A stretch of 64,000 nt of DNA from Lachnospiraceae bacterium (GCA_021628825.1 JAJXRY010000001.1:434001-498000), one strand, 5' to 3'; shown: positions 50,070-61,855, numbered from the stretch's first letter. Numbers and translations are program-made. Notes: a model not told the origin generated them from the sequence alone.

Positions 50070-50396
50070 TTACTGCTCCGTGATTTCATCAAACTCCTGG
50101 GTGTCCAGAAACTCATCGAATGCATCGGCAACCGCTTCGTATTCGTTATCATCATCGATATAATCAAGCACCGGTTCTTCATCGGGATCGTTCTCGTTTT
50201 CAGAGTAACGATAGAACCAGACTTCCCCATCTTCGTTTTCACCATTCTCATCAAGAGGGAGCAGGACGATGTAATCCTGATTATTTACGGTTAAGATGGT
50301 TACAATGGCACATTCTACAGAGGATCCGTCTTCCAGATCCAAAGTGACAGTCATTTCTTCATCGTTGCTTTCGGGCTGTTCAAAGGTCTGACTCAT
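50070..50396 (-). CDS. DUF1292 (YrzB-like) acidic protein
   Basis: A 108-residue, very acidic protein with the DUF1292 core VTLDLEDGSSVECAIVTIL, QDYIVLLPLDEN and GEVWFYRYSE. The family is common in Firmicutes and its function is unknown. A ggagaaatt ribosome site precedes the ATG at 50396. It is encoded opposite to its neighbours. Confidence 0.9.
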   Translation of the reverse strand: MSQTFEQPESNDEEMTVTLDLEDGSSVECAIVTILTVNNQDYIVLLPLDENGENEDGEVWFYRYSENENDPDEEPVLDYIDDDNEYEAVADAFDEFLDTQEFDEITEQ

Positions 50397-50501
50397 GTAA
50401 TTTCTCCTTTCGGTTTTTTTCTTTATTTTTACAAGGCTTTGAGGTGATCTGCAAGAGTCTTCTAAGAAGTTTTTTTACACAGGGAACGGGATTTGTGTTA
50501 G

Positions 50502-50571
50502 ACTATACATAACTTCATGAGCAAAACTTAAGCTGTGAAACAGCGGTTTTGCGAATGGATTTATGTATAGT
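50502..50571 (+). promoter_or_regulatory. Nested inverted repeats upstream of the GH13-like gene
   Basis: Three concentric pairs: actatacataa/ttatgtatagt (50502-50512, 50561-50571), gcaaaac/gttttgc (50521-50527, 50546-50552) and gctg/cagc (50532-50535, 50541-50544). The outer and middle arms are 8 bases apart on both sides. It ends 19 bases before the ribosome site and could be a folded leader or a protein-binding site. Confidence 0.6.
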
Positions 50572-50601
50572 TCATAAATGGCTAAAATCAGGAGGGAAAG
50601 C

Positions 50602-52462
50602 ATGAGTAGTCTTGCTGTGACATATTTTAAACCGTATCAACCCGGAATTGAAAGAATCGTTTCGGGCTTTCGGTTTGCCCTGGTCAATAAGAAGAACGGC
50701 TGCGAAAGTGGAATCCTTCTTTATGATGATAAGAAACGGGAACAGCGGATCCCTTTAAGTGAAACGGGACGCAAGGGAGAACTGTTTGGCGTGGAGATCC
50801 GGGGAGAGGATCTGAATCAGCTTACCTATAATTTCTATGACGGGGATGAGGTTTATACCGATCCGTACGCACAGGGCATTATGGGATTGGAGCATTTTGG
50901 AGGAAAAAATGCCAAAGAGCGAATGACCTATGGCATTTTGAAAAAGCAGGATTTTGACTGGGAGGAGGATGTGAATCCGGAGACTCCCTTTGAGGATACA
51001 ATTCTTTACGGGATTCATGTAAGAGCCTTTACAAAGCATAGGTCTTCCGATGTGGCACATCCCGGAACGTTTGAAGGAATCGTGGAGAAAAATTCCTTAT
51101 CTGAAGCAGCTTGGCATTACGGCGGTTGAACTGATGCCCTGTTATGAATTTGATGAAGCGAAGATCAAGCCTCTGTATTCTGACCGCCGTAAACCGGAGG
51201 AAGCAAAACAGAAGGAAGAGGAAGGAGAGAAGGAAACACAGGACCGGCGCTTAAACTGCTGGGGCTTCCAGAAGGGCTTTTACTTTGCACCGAAAGCATC
51301 TTATAGCGTAGGAGACCCGGGTGTCAGTTTTAAAACCATGGTCCGGGAACTGCATAAGGCAGGAATCGAAGTGATGATGCATTTTTATTTTCCGGAGGAT
51401 ATTCCACAGGGCTTTATGGTGGAGGTTCTGAAATTCTGGACGATGGAATATCATGTGGATGGATTCCGGATCAGTGGATTTCATCTTCCGGTGCGGATGC
51501 TTCTGGAAGAGCCGATTTTAAAACAGAGCAAGCTGTGGTTTTCTTATCTGCCGGAGGAGGATCTATCCTGTCTTGAGAAAGATTCCTTTAGACATGCAGT
51601 AGTGGACAATGGAAATTTCCGTAATGACATCCGCCGGTTTTTAAAGGGTGACGAGGGGCTTGTGAATGATTTTATCCGCTATCAGCGCCGGAATCCCAAG
51701 GAATATGCGGTGATGAATGCCGTGTGCGATTATGACGGCTTCAGCCTCATGGATCTGGTTTCCTATGACCGTAAGCACAATGAGGCCAATGGGGAAAATA
51801 ATGCCGATGGAACCGACTATAATTACAGCTGGAACTGTGGCATTGAAGGAACAACCCGGAAGAAAAATGTACTGTCACTGCGTAAGAAGCAGATCAAGAA
51901 TGCCATTGCTTTTCTGATGCTCAGTCAGGGAACTCCGTTCTTATTCAGTGGGGATGAGTTTGGCAACAGCCGCCTTGGAAATAACAATGCTTATTGTCAG
52001 GATAACGAAGTATTCTGGCTGCAATGGAAAGATAATACCCAGATGTTTCAGGAGCTTCTTTCCTTCACTCAAAGGATGATTGCGATCCGGAAGCAGAATC
52101 CGATCATTCATATGAAAAAGGAACTGAAGGTTATGGATTCACTGGGCTGTGGTTATCCGGACATTTCCTATCACGGAGCCGAAGCATGGCGCCCGGATTT
52201 AAGTTTTGTGAGCCGCCTTGTGAATATTTTCCTTTGTGGAAAGTATGCGAATGAGGGCGATCCCTTCCTTTATCTTGCATATAATATGCATTGGGAGGCG
52301 CATAAGCTGGCACTTCCGAAGCTTCCGAAGACTCTTCGCTGGAAGAAAATCCTGTCAACCGGAGAAGCGATAGAAAATAAAGCGTTGAAGGAAGCGGACG
52401 GCGGGCAGGTGATTGAAAGCCGGAGCATTGCCGTATATCAGACAGAAAGCAGTAGTAAGTAA
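50602..52462 (+). CDS. GH13 glycogen-debranching-like protein lacking usual catalytic residues
   Basis: An N-terminal CBM48-like domain (RFALVNKKNGCESGILLYDD) leads to an isoamylase-type GH13 domain: GIHVRAFTKH, LGITAVELMPCYEF, KGFYFAPKASYS, DYNYSWNCGIEG and GDEFGNSRLGNNNAYCQDN. The start is ATG 50602 after aggaggg; A5 near 51091 read as A4 joins GIVEKIPYLKQLG. In the nucleophile strand, normally DGFRFD, it reads VDGFRISGFH with Ser for Asp. The acid/base strand reads KLWFSYLPEE without an obvious Glu at the expected point, and the usual HDG is DYDG. It may be inactive or use a different role such as glycogen binding. Confidence 0.82.
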
Positions 52463-52463
52463 C

Positions 52464-53019
52464 ATGAACATCTGTAATATCTGGAAACATTTTAAAACGA
52501 TCACATACCATAAGATTCTTGTGATGCAGGGCTGTTTTAAAATCGGTCTGTATAAGCAGGGACTTTTTGCACGACCTGTCCAAATACAGTCCCTCGGAAT
52601 TCTGGGTGGGCGTGAAATATTATCAGGGGACACAGAGCCCGAACAACGCAGAACGCGAGGCTATTGGCTATTCGAGTGCATGGCTTCATCATAAAGGAAG
52701 GAACAAGCATCATTACGAATACTGGCTGGATTATACCGCAACCGGGAAACGGGGCGAAATCGTACCGGTTCCCATGCCGGACCGTTACATTGCAGAGATG
52801 CTGGCAGACCGCATTGCGGCAAGCAAGGTCTACAGTGGGAAGAATTATACCGATGATGCACCGTTGAAGTATTACCTTAAGGGCAGCGAACATGCACCTC
52901 TTCATCCCTATACGCGGGAAATCTTAGAGCGGTTTCTTTACATGCTGGCAGAAAAGGGCGAGAAGGAAACCTTTGCCTATATAAGAACATTCCTGAAACA
53001 GAAGCATACTATGAAGTAG
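52464..53019 (+). CDS. DUF5662 family protein (one apparent frameshift)
   Basis: Reading T5 as T4 near 52563 gives a ~184-residue protein starting MNICNIWKHFKTITYHK and containing LLHDLSKYSPSEFW, WLHHKGRNKHHYEYWLDY, PMPDRYIAEMLADRIAA. The spaced His and Asp residues (HD, HH, D) suggest a metal-dependent, HD-like active site. The family is common in Clostridia and its function is unknown. It starts just after the GH13-like gene's stop. Confidence 0.85.
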
Positions 53020-53050
53020 AACCGTTGTGGTAAAAGGAGTTATTCCTATT

Positions 53051-53405
53051 ATGAATGGCAGCTGTTTACTGATTTTTACTGATTTTGTGTGCGATGAACC
53101 GGTGCTGTGGAGAGTCTTCCTGCGAGAGCAGCAATTCCGGTTCCTGTGGCTGTGGAAACCAGAGTGTGATCCAGCCAAGAAGAGAGCGACAGGAGAATTC
53201 CCAGGGAGATTGCAGGAGAGAACAGGATTCCTGTGGCTGTGAAAACAGCCAGGATGAGAGAGCTTCTTCGGACTGCGGATGTCGGAAAGATCCGGAGCCG
53301 TGCTTTGAACAGGTAAGACCGTTTATGCCTTATCCGAATTCAGGCTGCGGGTGTGGAAAAACTAAAATAAAAAAATTAAACATCGAAAGCGAGTCCTCCA
53401 TTTGA
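53051..53405 (+). CDS. Cysteine-rich small protein with hydrophobic N-terminus
   Basis: ATG 53051 with aaaggag 10 bases upstream opens MNGSCLL. Reading the T5 near 53075 as T4 gives a hydrophobic segment, ILLILCAMNRCC, then a Cys-rich body with repeated CGCG or CGC blocks (SCGCGN, SCGCEN, DCGCRK, SGCGCGK), about 117 residues with 15 cysteines. I do not recognise the family. The pattern suggests metal binding or a cross-linked, perhaps spore or envelope, protein with an N-terminal membrane segment. Confidence 0.6.
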
Positions 53406-53450
53406 TAAAAATACTATGATGGATATGTTATCATTTTTATGGAGGCGGAC

Positions 53451-53906
53451 ATGAAAAATTATTAGAACAAATCATTAAGTTTGGAATCGTAGGAGTGATC
53501 TGCTTTATCATTGATTTTGCAATCACTACGATTCCAACTTATTTTTTGGACAGAACACGGTTTATATTTCGGCAGTATTCGGCTTTGTCATTTCCTGCAT
53601 TGTCAATTATCTGTTGAGTATTAAGTATGTTTTTTTACCGAGAAAAAGGACATGGATAAGCGGAAGGAATTCATCGTATTTGTTGTTCTTTCGGCGGTTG
53701 GACTTGTGATTAACGAACTGATTATTTATCTGTGCCAGGATGTGATCTATGCAAATGTGGCATTCTTAAACGAGCTGATTCCGGATACCTTAATTGTACC
53801 GATCAGTAAGATCATTGCCACAGGAGTGGTTATGGTATACAACTTTATTTCCAGAAAAATCTTTCTGGAAGGGAAAAAGACAAAGAAAGAAGATATGCAG
53901 GCGTAA
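53451..53906 (+). CDS. GtrA-family membrane protein (several indels)
   Basis: GtrA-like proteins are four-helix membrane proteins, often involved in moving lipid-linked sugars. After correcting the A-run after the ATG, T6 near 53552, T7 near 53630 and a GG near 53648, the protein reads LLEQIIKFGIVGVICFIIDF, ISAVFGFVISCIVNYLLS, FVVLSAVGLVINELIIYL and ISKIIATGVVMVYNFISRKI. The last segment, with N-F-x-x-R/K-K, is characteristic. The ribosome site ggagg is at 53440. Its glycan partner is not in the window. Confidence 0.8.
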
Positions 53907-53926
53907 GACCTGTCTGAGGATAAAGA

Positions 53927-55322
53927 GTGAACGAACAACAAAGACAATTGGATTATATTGAAAAAGCAAAAGGCTATGTAGAGGCTCTTTCGCAGCAGCT
54001 TGGACGGAAAGCGACCTGCTGTGTAACAACCTTTGGCTGTCAGATGAACGCCAGAGATTCCGAGAAGCTGGCCGGAATTCTGGAAGGTGCCGGATTTGAA
54101 CTGATTGAGGACGAGGATGCGGATTTTGTGATTTACAACACCTGTACGGTCCGTGACAATGCCAATCAGCGTGTCTATGGAAGACTGGGACATTTAAACA
54201 GCCTTAAGAAGAAGTCTCCACATAAGAAGATCGCTCTGTGCGGCTGCATGATGCAGGAGCCTTCCGTGATTGAGAAAATCAAGAAGAGCTATTCCTTTGT
54301 GGATCTGATTTTCGGAACTCACAATATTTATAAGTTCCCGGAGCTTTTGGTTACGATGTTTGAGTCGGACCGCATGGTTATTGATATCTGGAAGGATACC
54401 GACCAGATCGTGGAAAACCTTCCGGTTGACCGAAAGTATCCGTTTAAGTCCGGCATTAACATCATGTTTGGCTGCGACAATTTCTGCAGCTATTGTATCG
54501 TGCCTTATGTACGTGGCCGGGAAAAGAGCCGGGAGCCGAAGGACATCCTTCGTGAAATTGAAAACCTCGTAGCAGACGGCGTGGTAGAAGTCATGTTGCT
54601 TGGACAGAATGTGAATTCCTATGGAAAGAATCTGGAGGATCCGATCAGCTTTGCGCAGCTCCTAAAGGGAAGTAGAGAAGATTGAAGGCCTGCAGAGAAT
54701 CCGCTTCATGACGTCCCATCCGAAGGATTTATCCGATGAACTGATTGAAGTTATGCGGGATTCGAAGAAGATCTGCCGTCACTTACATCTGCCGTTGCAG
54801 TCCGGATCCACGAAAATTCTGAAAGCGATGAACCGCAAGTATACGAAGGAAAGTTATCTGGCTCTCGTAGACAAAATCCGGAAGGAGATTCCGGACATGG
54901 CGATCACTACGGATATCATCGTTGGATTCCCGGGGGAAACCAGTGTCGATGTGGATGAAACCATTGACGTCATCAACAAGGTGAAGTATGACAATGCCTT
55001 TACCTTTATTTATTCGAAGAGAACCGGAACGCCTGCTGCCGCAATGGAAAACCAGGTGCCGGAGGAACAGGTAAAGAAGGATTTTGACCGGCTGCTTAAG
55101 GTGGTACAGGATACCGCAAGGGAGCGTGTGGCAAGACTGGAAGGACAGACGCTGGAAGCCCTTGTAGAAGAAGTGAACGAACAGGACGCTTCCCTTCTGA
55201 CCGGGCGTTTATCCAATAATACAATCGTTCATTTTAAGGGAGATCCGTCCCTGATCGGAAGGATTGTTCCGGTTTGTTTAAAGGAATGTCACGGTTTTTA
55301 TTACCTTGGTGAACTTGTGTAG
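53927..55322 (+). CDS. miaB: tRNA-2-methylthio-N6-dimethylallyladenosine synthase
   Basis: MiaB adds a methylthio group to i6A37 of tRNAs that read UNN codons. The N-terminal UPF0004 domain has FGCQMNARDSE, YNTCTVRDNANQR and ALCGCMMQE cysteines; the radical SAM motif is CDNFCSYCIVPYVRG; a TRAM domain closes the protein. GGG read as GG near 54669 joins LLKEVEKIEGLQRIRF. The start is GTG 53927. MiaA, which makes its i6A substrate, is encoded about 6.5 kb downstream. Confidence 0.95.
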
Positions 55323-55423
55323 GATTTTATGAGGTAAAGCGTTCGATATGCTGTTAACAAAGAGTGTCTGTGCTCTTATTCACAGACTGAGGAATGTACG
55401 GACGTACAAATGAGGAGATAGTT

Positions 55424-57106
55424 ATGGAAAAATTGAAACCGAAGTTGTTTTCAGTAATGAAAACATACTCGAAAGAGCAATTCGTCAAGGACGTAATTGC
55501 TGGTATTATTGTTGCCATTATTGCGTTACCACTGTCTATTGCACTGGCACTTGCTTCCGGAGTGAATCCGGAGCGCGGACTTTATACCGCGATTGTTGCA
55601 GGCTTTATCATCGCCTTTTTAGGCGGAAGCCGTGTACAGATCTCCGGACCGACCGCCGCTTTTGCAACGATTGTTGCAGGAATTGTGGCATCTGATGGAA
55701 TCGAAGGACTTGCTGTTGCGACCATTATGGCAGGAATTTTCCTGATTCTGATGGGTGTGCTCCGCTTAGGAGGACTGATCCGTTTTATTCCCTATACGAT
55801 TACGACAGGATTTACGGCCGGAATTGCCGTAACGATTGCAATCGGACAGGTGAAGGATTTTCTGGGGCTTCAGTATGAACCGGGAGTATCCCCGATTGAA
55901 ACCGTAGACAAGGTAAAAGCGGTCTGCCATTATATCGGAACGATCAATGTACAGGTGCTTCTTGTCGGACTTGCGTGTATGGCGGTTCTGATTCTGTGGC
56001 CGATGCTTGCTAAGGTTTTGAAGGGGAAGGCAGCAAAGATTGTAGGAAGCATTCCCCCATCGCTGCTTGCAGTGATTTTAAGCATTGCACTTGTGAGCGG
56101 ACTTGGACTTAAGGTCAATACGATCGGAACCTTATATGAAATCTCAAACAAACCGCCGATGCTGCAGATTCCGGCGATTAATTTTAAACTCATTCAGACA
56201 CAGTTCGGAAATGCACTGACCATTGCCATCTTAGCGGCAGTTGAGTCGTTGTTATCCTGTGTGGTTTCGGACAGTATGATCAATTCCAGACACCGTTCCA
56301 ATATGGAACTGATTGCACAGGGAACCGGCAATATCGCTTCTGCATTATTTGGTGGAATCCCGGCAACCGGTGCAATTGCGAGAACCGCAGCCAATGTCAA
56401 AAACGGTGGACGTACTCCGATTTCCGGGATGGTGCATTCCGTAGTTCTATTATTGATTTTAGTAGTATTAATGCCTTATGCGGCATTGATTCCGATGCCG
56501 GCCATTGCGGCAATTCTGTTTATGGTCGCTTATAACATGTGCGGCTTTAAAGAGTTTGCCTACCTTGTGAAAACTTCGCCTAAGAGTGATATTTCCGTAT
56601 TGCTTGTGACCTTTGTCCTTACGGTGGTATTTGACCTTGTTGTTGCGATTGAGGTTGGTATTGTGGTAGCAGCGATTCTGTTCATGAAGCGCATGAGCGA
56701 TGTAACACAGGTCGAAGGCTGGAAATACATTCAGGATGAGGACGATCCGGATTCCATCGAATTGCGGACTGTTCCGGATCATACGATGGTCTATGAAATC
56801 AGTGGACCGATGTTCTTTGCAGCGGCAGACAAGCTTCTCGGCATTCATGTTTCCGAGAATACACAGTGTCTGATTATCCGTATGCGAAGCGTAAATGCGA
56901 TTGATGCAACGGCAATGCACAACCTTGAACAGCTTATGGGTAAATGCCGCAAATACGGGGTACATATGATTTTATCCCATGTGAATGAACAGCCGCTTAA
57001 GGTGATGCAGAAGTCCGGGTTTTATGAAAAAGTAGGAGAAGAAAATTTCTGTGCACACATTGATGATGCAATAAAGAGAGCCGAGCAGTACTGCGCGGCA
57101 GAGTAA
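55424..57106 (+). CDS. SulP-family anion transporter with STAS domain
   Basis: A 560-residue SulP (SLC26-type) transporter: DVIAGIIVAIIALPLSIALA, then GLYTAIVAGFIIAFLGGSRVQ, the GPTAAF motif, about 11-12 membrane helices, and a C-terminal STAS domain (about 440-550) with VYEISGPMFFAAADK and RSVNAIDATAMHNLE. Substrate may be sulfate, bicarbonate or another anion. The start is ATG 55424 after gaggag; an upstream in-frame ATG lacks a ribosome site. Confidence 0.92.
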   Translation: MEKLKPKLFSVMKTYSKEQFVKDVIAGIIVAIIALPLSIALALASGVNPERGLYTAIVAGFIIAFLGGSRVQISGPTAAFATIVAGIVASDGIEGLAVATIMAGIFLILMGVLRLGGLIRFIPYTITTGFTAGIAVTIAIGQVKDFLGLQYEPGVSPIETVDKVKAVCHYIGTINVQVLLVGLACMAVLILWPMLAKVLKGKAAKIVGSIPPSLLAVILSIALVSGLGLKVNTIGTLYEISNKPPMLQIPAINFKLIQTQFGNALTIAILAAVESLLSCVVSDSMINSRHRSNMELIAQGTGNIASALFGGIPATGAIARTAANVKNGGRTPISGMVHSVVLLLILVVLMPYAALIPMPAIAAILFMVAYNMCGFKEFAYLVKTSPKSDISVLLVTFVLTVVFDLVVAIEVGIVVAAILFMKRMSDVTQVEGWKYIQDEDDPDSIELRTVPDHTMVYEISGPMFFAAADKLLGIHVSENTQCLIIRMRSVNAIDATAMHNLEQLMGKCRKYGVHMILSHVNEQPLKVMQKSGFYEKVGEENFCAHIDDAIKRAEQYCAAE

Positions 57107-57116
57107 CGAAAGGGAA

Positions 57117-59774
57117 ATGGTTGATGTGATGGAAGTTACACCAATGATGCAAAAATATCTGGAAACGAAGAAGGAGTATCCGGATTGTATTCTGTTTTAC
57201 CGTTTGGGTGATTTTTATGAAATGTTCTATGAGGATGCCATTGCGGCATCAAAGGAGCTGGAATTAACCCTTACCGGGAAAAGCTGCGGACTGGAAGAAC
57301 GCGCACCGATGTGCGGTGTGCCCTATCATGCCGTGGAAGGATACCTAAACCGTCTGGTTTCCAAGGGATATAAGGTGGCGATCTGTGAGCAGGTGGAGGA
57401 TCCGAAGCTTGCGAAGGGACTGGTGAAGCGTGAAGTCGTGCGGATCGTGACACCAGGAACGAACTTAAATACGCAGTCCATGGATGAAACGAGAAACAAT
57501 TATCTCATGAGCATTGCGTATTTTCAGGGAAAAAAATCGGCATCTCGGTTGCCGATGTCACAACGGGCGATTATTACCTGACCGAAGTGGAAGACAATAA
57601 GAAGCTTCTCGATGAAATCATGAAATATCATCCGAGTGAAATTATCTGCAACGATGCCTTTACGGTAAGTGGAATCGATCTTGCTGATCTGAAGGATCGG
57701 CTGAATATTGCCATATATGCCCTCGAGCCGTTTTATTATGACGAAGACCGCTGCCGGAAGAGCCTTTTGAAGCATTTCCATGTAACTTCCTTACAGGGCA
57801 TGGGAATCGAAGACTTCCCGTCCGGACTTATTGCGGCAGGATCGCTGATGCAGTATCTGACGAATACGCAGAAGATTCCGTTAAGCCATTTTACCCATTT
57901 GTACCCGTATCTTACGAGCCGTTCTATGCTGCTTGACAGCTCAACAAAAAGAAACCTGGAGCTTACCGAAACACTCAGGGAAAAGCAGAAGAGAGGCTCA
58001 CTGCTTGGCGTTCTGGATAAGACGAAAACAGCGATGGGAGCCAGAACGCTGCGCCAGTATATTGAGCAGCCTTTAATTGATAAAAGTGAAATTGAAAAGC
58101 GTCTCGATGGTATTTCCGAGCTGTCGGAAAAGGCCATGCTGCGGGATGAAATCCGGGAATACTTGAATCCGATTTATGACCTGGAGCGTCTTTTTGGGAA
58201 AGGTCAGCTACAAGACGGCGAATCCAAGAGATCTTCTGGCATTTGCAGGCTCGTTAAAAATGCTGCCGTCCATCAAGGTGCTGCTGAACGATTTTTCCTC
58301 AGACATCTTAAAGGAGATTCAGGATGAGACCGACGATCTTACGGATGTGTGCACCTTAATTGAACGGGCGATCTGTGAGGAACCGCCCCTTGCCATCAAG
58401 GAAGGCGGGATTATCCGGGACGGGTTCGATGAAAACATCGACCGTCTGCGTCATGCCAAGAATGACGGAAAGACCTGGCTTGCCAAGCTGGAAGAGGAAG
58501 ACCGGGAACGCACCGGAATCAAGAATCTTAAGGTAAAATATAACAAGGTATTCGGCTATTACTTTGAAGTGACGAATTCCTTTAAGAATATGGTGCCGGA
58601 GGATTATATCCGGAAGCAGACCTTGACGAATGCGGAGCGTTATACGAATGCGAAGCTGAAGGAGCTGGAAGATACCATCCTGAATGCAGAGGACAAGCTG
58701 TATGGACTGGAATACGATCTGTTCTGTCAGATCCGCGACAGCATTGCAGGAGAAATCGACCGAATCCAGCGTACGGCCAAGGCCATTGCAAGGCTCGACG
58801 TACTGTGTTCCTTGTCCTATGTGGCAGAGCGGAATCATTATGTGCGGCCGAAGATTAACGAAAAGGGAGTCATTGACATCAAAGCCGGACGGCATCCGGT
58901 CGTCGAGCAGATGATTTCCAACGATATGTTTATTTCGAATGATACATACCTTGATAATAATAAATATTGTGTGTCCATTATTACCGGACCGAATATGGCT
59001 GGTAAATCCACTTATATGCGGCAGGTGGCGTTGATTGTCCTCATGGCGCAGATCGGCAGCTTTGTGCCTGCGGACTCTGCCAATATTTCCATGACTGACC
59101 GGATCTTTACGAGAGTCGGCGCATCGGATGATCTGGCAAGCGGGCAGAGTACCTTTATGGTAGAAATGAACGAGGTGGCGAACATTCTGCGGAATGCGAC
59201 CTCGAACAGTCTTCTGATTTTGGATGAGATCGGAAGAGGAACCTCGACCTTTGACGGACTCAGTATTGCCTGGGCGGTGATTGAGCATATCAGCAATAAG
59301 AAGCTGCTTGGTGCAAAAACCCTGTTTGCGACGCATTACCATGAGCTTACCGAGTTAGAGGGAAAGATGAACAATGTCAATAATTACTGCATTGCCGTAA
59401 AGGAAAAAGGCGATGACATTGTATTCTTACGCAAGATTGTCAAAGGTGGTGCCGATAAGAGCTACGGGATCCAGGTGGCGAAGCTGGCCGGGGTGCCGGA
59501 TATGGTCATTGACCGTGCCAAGGAAATTGTGACACAGCTTTGTGACAATGACATTCTCGAAAAGGTACAGAGCATTGCGATCGACCAGAAGGAGACGAAG
59601 CACAAGGCAGTTAAATATGACGAAGTGGATTTGAGCCAGATGTCCCTGTTTGATACCGTGACCGATGAAGATGTTTTAAATGAATTGAAGGAGCTGGATG
59701 TATCGACGCTGACTCCACTTGATGCATTGAATACTATTTACCGGTTACAGAACAAGTTGAAGAATCGTTGGTAG
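57117..59774 (+). CDS. mutS: DNA mismatch repair protein MutS (two apparent indels)
   Basis: MutS recognises mismatches and starts repair with MutL. Domain I has TPMMQKYLETKKEYPDCILF with FYRLGDFYEMFYEDA containing the mismatch-probing Phe-x-Glu. The ATPase holds GPNMAGKSTYMRQ, LLILDEIGRGTSTFDG and FATHYHELTELE. Repairs: A7 near 57535 (giving GKKIGISVADVTTG or one Lys less) and T5 near 58194 (LERLLGKVSYKTANPRDLLA). Length (~885) is normal. mutL follows after 10 bases. Confidence 0.96.
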
Positions 59775-59784
59775 GAGGAAAGCA

Positions 59785-61855
59785 TTGGCAGTTATTCATC
59801 TTTTAAGTCAGAATACAATTGATCAGATTGCGGCAGGTGAAGTGGTCGAACGGCCGCGCAGTGTCGTAAAGGAACTTACGGAAAATGCGATCGATGCGGG
59901 AGCAACGGCAATTTCCGTAGAGATTAAGGAGGGCGGTATTTCCCTCATCCGTGTCACCGATAACGGAAGCGGAATTGAGAAGAGCGAAATCCGCAAAGCA
60001 TTCTTAAGACATGCAACCAGCAAGATTGAGGATGCGCAGGATCTTCCGCATATTCACAGTCTGGGGTTCCGTGGAGAGGCATTATCGAGTATCTGCGCCG
60101 TATCCCAAATGGAACTGATTACGAAAACGCAGGAGGAGTTTACCGGTGTGCATTATCAGATCGAGGGTGGTGCCGAGTGTGAATTCAGCGAGATCGGCGC
60201 GCCGAAAGGGACAACGTTCCTTGTAAGGAATCTGTTTTATAACGTACCGGCGCGGCGCAAGTTTTTAAAGCAGCCGCAGACGGAAGGAAGCTATGTGGCA
60301 GATCTGATGGAGCATCTGGCACTTTCCCATCCGGATATTTCGATTAAATTTATTGTGAACGGACAGGTCCGTTTCCAGACCAGCGGGAACAACCAGTTAA
60401 AGGAAGTCATTTACCGGATTTACGGAAGGGAAGTGACGGACCATCTGATTGATTTTTTTCCTTAAACGGGAAGTCCGTGCGCGTCAGGGGCTTTTTAGGG
60501 AAGCCCGAGCAGAACCGTTCCAACCGGAATTTTTGAAATTTTTCTTCGTGAATGGAAGATATGTCCATAACGATGTGTTACAAAAAGCCGTAGAAGAGGG
60601 CTACAAGCAGTATCTGATGCAACACAAATTCCCATTCTGTGTTCTGCATTTTGAATTCGAACCAGAAGACATTGATGTGAATGTGCATCCGGCCAAGCTG
60701 GAAATCCGTCTGCAGCACGGAGCAGAGGTTTACGCGGAGATTGCAGCGGCGATCCGTGACCGCCTCCATGAGATTGAACTGATTCCGGATGTCCTTCTTA
60801 CAGAAGAAAAGGAGCAGGCACCGCAGATCAAACAGGCGCCGGAGCCGTTCGAGGTGAACCGTACCCGTATGGAGCGGATCCAGGAACCGGCAGCAGATTA
60901 TGCTAAAGTACAGAATGCAGGGGCAGTAAGACAGGATAATGATACATCAGATGATATAGAAAATAAGGCAAGAACAGACAATGCTGACAGTACAGAAGCA
61001 GGCAGTACTGATCGTGCAAGTCTGGATGCTGGACAGGAGTCCGGCTTTATAGGTATGCAATATGAAATGTCCCGGCAGCAACCGGAAATAGTTGCTGAGG
61101 AAGAAACTCCATATCAGGCAAAGCTTTCCGTGCAGAAAATTCTGGGAAATCATCCGGTAAATACCACCGAAAGCGATCTTCATCATAATATTATTAAATC
61201 TGCAGAACATATTCTGGTAGAGAAGCCGGTACAGCTTGACTTGTTTGAAGAAAACTTTGTAGATGTGAAGTCCAGGGAATCCTATCAGATCCTGGGGCAG
61301 ATTTTTGACACGTACTGGCTGATTGCCTTTAAGGACAAGCTGTTTATCATGGATCAGCATGCCGCGCATGAGAAAGTCAAGTATGAACGTCTGGTGAAAG
61401 AATTGAAAAACAAAACCGTGACTTCCCAGCAGATTACGCCGCCTGTGGTGCTTCATTTAGACAGTAAGGAAGAACAGGCATTGCTTTCCTATCGGGATTA
61501 TTTTACATCCCTTGGATTTGAAATTGAGGAGTTTGGAACCGGTTCTGTGGCGATCCGCAGCATGCCGGTGGATTTATATGGCTGCGAAGAAATGGAATTC
61601 TTCCGAGAGGTATTGGATGAACTGTGCGAGAATCCCATGAAGGATCAGCCGGATGTCATCTTGAACAAACTGGCATCCATGGCATGCAAGGCGGCCGTAA
61701 AGGGAAATAACAGCCTGACCTTTGAAGAGGTTTCGGCCCTTTTGGATGAGATGCTGACACTGGACAATCCCTATCATTGTCCGCATGGAAGACCGACGAT
61801 TATTTCCATGAGTAAATATGAAATTGAGAAGAAGTTTAAGAGAATTGTAACGTAG
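59785..61855 (+). CDS. mutL: DNA mismatch repair protein MutL (three apparent indels)
   Basis: MutL couples mismatch recognition to strand incision. GHKL ATPase motifs are VVKELTENAIDAGATAISVE, DNGSGIEKSEI and GFRGEALSSI. The C-terminal endonuclease motif DQHAAHEKVKYERL and CPHGRPTI are present, so it should be a nicking MutL, as in Firmicutes that lack MutH. Repairs: T7 near 60455 (IDFSLNGKS), T5 near 60530 and T5 near 60540 (RNFEIFFVNGRYVH). A TTG start at 59785 follows aggagga. Confidence 0.95.

Noticed and set aside
55395..55408. tgtac-ggac-gtaca inverted repeat before the SulP gene as an operator.
   Set aside because: Only five paired bases; too short to separate from chance without other sites.
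57117..61855. mutS and mutL as pseudogenes (possible natural mutator).
   Set aside because: All breaks are at homopolymers of the same kind seen in essential genes throughout the window, and the repaired proteins are full length with intact motifs.
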